A stretch of 53,152 bases of DNA from Egibacteraceae bacterium. GTDB lineage: Bacteria > Actinomycetota > Nitriliruptoria > Euzebyales > Egibacteraceae. Shown here in pieces: positions 50,970 to 53,152 of this stretch (position 1 is the stretch's first letter; the number at the start of each line of letters is the position of its first letter). Under the pieces are notes generated by a model, which saw only the letters and a list, made by a program, of their open reading frames with translations, ran no database searches and was not told the DNA's origin. The DNA lies in assembly GCA_035540635.1 (NCBI GenBank), contig DATLGH010000030.1, forward strand, positions 1 to 53,152, given 5' to 3'. The translations under genes and the position numbers were made by a program.

Positions 50970-51431
50970 ATGTTCGACGGAAAGAAGGTCATCGCCATCG
51001 GCGAGCGCGACGGCTTGGGAGGCCCCGCGATCGCCGCCTGCGCCGAAGCCGCAGGCGCGGAGGTCGTCTACACCTCCACCGCCTGCTTCGTCTGAACGGC
51101 TTCAGGAGCCATGGACCTCGACACGCAGGCCGCGATCAAGCGGCTTGCGGAGGAGCACGGGCCCGAGCAGCTGCTCGTGCTGCTCGGCGCACCGGACCCC
51201 GAGGCCGCGGAGATCGCGGCCGAGACGGTGGTCGTGGGTGACCCGAGCTACGCAGGTCCCCTGGCGGAGGCCCAGTTGGGTCTCGACGTGTACCACGTGC
51301 TGGAGCCCGAAGTCGCCGCGGCCGTCCCCGACGACGTCTACGACGAGCAGGTGGGCCTGATGGCCGACGTGCTCGACGCGGAGGCGGTCACCGAGGCGGT
51401 CAGCGGCATGCGAGCCAAGATCGGCGCCTGA
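50970..51431 (+). CDS. grdA: Selenoprotein GrdA-like (protein A), Sec at in-frame UGA
   Basis: 153 residues with UGA 51093-51095 read as selenocysteine 42. The N-terminal part is [20 protein letters not shown], then [11 protein letters not shown] before the UGA; GrdA of clostridia has CFVU at residue 44. The frame continues as [20 protein letters not shown], then [30 protein letters not shown] and VYDEQVGLM, all GrdA-conserved. The redox pair Cys39-x-x-Sec42 is intact. AAGGGAG ribosome binding site. In the known pathway GrdA carries the substrate carbon as a Se-carboxymethyl thioether. Confidence 0.96.
51098..51110 (+). promoter_or_regulatory. Candidate SECIS hairpin of grdA
   Basis: GGCU/AGCC stem (51098-51101 with 51107-51110) with a UCAGG loop just after the UGA. 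It is shorter and closer than usual and lacks GGU in the loop, so the true element may involve more downstream bases. Confidence 0.4.
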
Positions 51432-51442
51432 GGGAGCCGGCG

Positions 51443-52189
51443 GTGAGCCAGCGGCCGGCGGCGGTGGTGTTCGACGTCGACGGGACACTCGTCGACAGCG
51501 AACGCCACGGCCACCGGGTCGCGTTCAACGCCGCGTTCGCCGACGCCGGCCTGCCGCACCGGTGGAACGAGGACCGGTACGGGCGCCTGCTCGCCGTCCC
51601 CGGCGGTGAGCGGCGCATCCGCGAGTTCCTCCTCGGCGAGGGCTACCCCGCACCCGAAGCCGAGGAGCTCGCCGCCCGCCTCCACGCGCACAAGACCGCG
51701 CTCTTCCGCGACCTCGCGGCGCAGGGGCGCATCCCCGCGCGTCCGGGGACCGAGCGGCTGCTCGACGAGCTGGCCGAGGCGGGCACGCCCGTGGCGGTCG
51801 CGACGACCGGCAGCAGGGCGTGGGTGGAGCCGCTGCTCGACCGGCTGTTCGGCCTGTCGCGCTTCGTGACCGTCGTGGCCGGTGACGACGTGCCTGCGCT
51901 GAAGCCCGCCCCCGCGGCCTACCACGCGGTGCTCGACCGCCTCGGCGAGCCCGCCGACGCCGTCGTCGCGATCGAGGACTCGGCCAACGGTGTGGCCGCG
52001 GCGCGCAAGGCCGGCGTGGCGTGCCTCGCCGTCGTGAACGACTACACCGCGGGGGACGACCTCGAGGGCGCGGCGCTCGTCGTCGACCGCTTCGGCGAGC
52101 CGGGCCGCGCCCGGGTGCTCGCCGGCCCCTCCGACGCGCTCGAGCGGGGGGCGGTCACCCTCGGCACGCTGCGCCGCCTCCTGGTATGA
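51443..52189 (+). CDS. HAD-superfamily phosphatase (CbbY/phosphoglycolate phosphatase-like)
   Basis: 248 residues. HAD motif I VFDVDGTLVDSE (nucleophile Asp), motif II VAVATTGS, motif III Lys in PALKPAPAAY, motif IV VAIEDSANGV, with an alpha-helical cap between I and II. Acts on small phosphate esters. It follows grdA by 11 bases in the same direction with a GAGGGAG ribosome binding site, so it is probably in the Grd operon; it could remove a phosphate from a product or be repair/housekeeping. Confidence 0.9.
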   Translation: MSQRPAAVVFDVDGTLVDSERHGHRVAFNAAFADAGLPHRWNEDRYGRLLAVPGGERRIREFLLGEGYPAPEAEELAARLHAHKTALFRDLAAQGRIPARPGTERLLDELAEAGTPVAVATTGSRAWVEPLLDRLFGLSRFVTVVAGDDVPALKPAPAAYHAVLDRLGEPADAVVAIEDSANGVAAARKAGVACLAVVNDYTAGDDLEGAALVVDRFGEPGRARVLAGPSDALERGAVTLGTLRRLLV

Positions 52190-52208
52190 GCAGCCGCGCC
52201 CACCGCGT

Positions 52209-52224
52209 CGACCCGCACGGGTCG
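52209..52224. terminator. Hairpin between the HAD gene and the convergent cell-wall protein
   Basis: Perfect 7-bp arms (52209-52215 and 52218-52224) with a 2-base loop in the 43-base gap between convergent stops. Confidence 0.45.
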
Positions 52225-52232
52225 GGCGGGCG

Positions 52233-53152
52233 TCAGTGGCCCGCGGCTGCCTTCGCCGCGGCGAGGGTGGCGGCGGACACCGCCGAGGTGCCACCGAGGG
52301 CCACGACGTGGCGTGGGCGCAGTCGGGCGAGCTCCGCTGCCGCTGCCGGTGGCAGCGCGTCGGGGCGTACGAGCAGCAGCGGGCTGTCGTGGGCGCCTGC
52401 GGCCGGCCCGCCGGCGAGCGCGTCGGGGAACTCCAGCCCCGTGGCGAGGTAGACGACGTTGGTTTGTCCGGGGAACGTCCAGCGCGAGACCTCACCGGAG
52501 GTCGCGAAGCGGTTCGTGCCGAAGACGCGGGTCACCGAGCCTGCATAGGAGGCCACGGTCGACAGGACGCCGTCGGTGATGGCGGTGGGCCCGCCGAGGA
52601 CGACGATGTGGGCGGGCCGCAGCGCCCGGATGGCCTGCTCGGTCGCGTCAGGCAGCCGCGACGGCTCGGTGAGCAGCAGCGGGGCTCCCTGGGCGGCGGC
52701 TGCGGCACCGCCGGCGAGCGCGTCGGGGAAGTTGCGCCCGGACGCGAGGTAGAGGACGGGCACCGGACCGTCGAACGCGTCGCGGGCGATGGCGGCGGCT
52801 GTGCTGTAGCGGTCGCCGCCGGCGACGCGACGGACGGGGCCGTAGCGGGACAGGGCCTGCGCCACGTCGGTGGACACCGACGCGAAGCCGCCGGCGAGCA
52901 CGATCTCGCTCGGCTGCAGGCGGGCGAGCTCGGCCGCGGTGCTGGGCGGCAGGGCGGTCGGTGCGGTGAGGAGCACGGAGCCGCCGGAGGCCGCCGCCGC
53001 GGGGCCGGCCGCGAGGGCGTCGGGGTACTGCCGCCCCGTGCCGACGTAGACGCGGTCGACGCCGGGGCGACGTGACGCCGCGCTGATCGCCGCGGCCGTC
53101 GCGTAGCGGTCGCCGCCGGCGAGGCGGTCGGATGCGGGCGGGGGCGGGGCGG
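52233..53152 (-). CDS. Cell-wall-binding repeat 2 (CWB2) protein, N-terminus beyond window
   Basis: The minus-strand frame is open to the end of the window, so about 306 C-terminal residues are seen. Three CWB2 repeats are visible: RLAGGDRYATAAAISAA, RVAGGDRYSTAAAIARDAF and VFGTNRFATSGEVSRWTF mark their starts, each followed by a YLASGRNFPDALAGGAAAA-type stretch and a LGG strand. Three repeats form the unit known to anchor proteins to secondary cell-wall polymer. A Pro-rich linker precedes the first repeat, so the catalytic or adhesive domain lies outside. Shorter starts inside the frame (such as 52976) would cut a repeat. Confidence 0.93.
   Translation of the reverse strand, partial: APPPPASDRLAGGDRYATAAAISAASRRPGVDRVYVGTGRQYPDALAAGPAAAASGGSVLLTAPTALPPSTAAELARLQPSEIVLAGGFASVSTDVAQALSRYGPVRRVAGGDRYSTAAAIARDAFDGPVPVLYLASGRNFPDALAGGAAAAAQGAPLLLTEPSRLPDATEQAIRALRPAHIVVLGGPTAITDGVLSTVASYAGSVTRVFGTNRFATSGEVSRWTFPGQTNVVYLATGLEFPDALAGGPAAGAHDSPLLLVRPDALPPAAAAELARLRPRHVVALGGTSAVSAATLAAAKAAAGH

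Noticed and set aside
51111-51431. Independent 106-residue gene after a short ORF
   Set aside because: It is the C-terminal part of GrdA, in the same frame as 50970-51092 and joined by the Sec codon.
1-53152. CRISPR arrays, tRNA/rRNA genes, insertion sequences
   Set aside because: I saw no regularly spaced repeats, no cloverleaf with conserved T-loop, and no transposase domain. A tRNAscan/Infernal run would settle the RNA part.

Overview
The window is very GC-rich and dense, with short gaps, many 4-bp ATGA/GTGA start-stop overlaps and several probably leaderless genes. It is clearly actinobacterial: a WhiB1-type iron-sulfur protein, a SigF-type sigma factor behind an RsbW-type anti-sigma, a SigR/RsrA-type pair, a PdtaS-type histidine kinase, an Rv3235-like protein and SecA lie in an order recalling the whiB1-pdtaS-sigH-secA1 part of mycobacterial chromosomes. 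An SLH-domain amidase and a cell-wall-binding-repeat-2 protein point to a deep-branching actinobacterium (Nitriliruptoria-like is my guess, not shown).

Layout. 1-2635: tail of an acidic protein, an OmpR-type two-component pair and an extra single-domain receiver. 2755-3510: secreted protein of unknown role. 14042 down to 3662 (minus strand): nine tightly coupled genes, namely a Glu/Leu-dehydrogenase-like protein, a fumarase/aspartase-superfamily lyase, a JAMM/MPN-like protein, a class II aldolase, a complete peptide/opine-type ABC importer and a methyltransferase. This looks like uptake plus breakdown of an unidentified nitrogenous compound. 14208-16264: MFS transporter and methyltransferase. 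16355-21795: five-gene operon with three different ATP-grasp enzymes carrying a D-x-N-x-F-P motif, a mannitol-1-phosphate-dehydrogenase-like enzyme and an MFS exporter, of unknown product. 21872-24712: secA. 24806-33977: HD-GYP/LuxR regulator, MFS, Nudix fusion, M23 peptidase, Rv3235-like operon, SigR/RsrA pair, sugar epimerase, DUF5317-like membrane protein. 34031-41882: FAD/Rieske oxidoreductase, orphan sigma region 4 protein, SLH amidase with a structured leader, pdtaS, whiB1 with a perfect CRP-type palindrome, sigF and its anti-sigma. 41937-46493: Lhr helicase.

46581-52189 is the standout: a glycine-reductase-like (Grd) operon grdE-grdB-grdC-trx-grdA plus a HAD phosphatase. Both grdB and grdA have an in-frame UGA exactly where the family has selenocysteine, with family-conserved sequence continuing after it. 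Yet the GrdE homologue lacks the cysteine that becomes the pyruvoyl group, GrdB has lost the first cysteine of its UxxCxxC motif, and no GrdD follows GrdC. The operon may therefore be a selenoprotein reductase with altered chemistry. The window ends inside a three-repeat cell-wall-binding protein.

No tRNA, rRNA, CRISPR array or insertion sequence was recognised.
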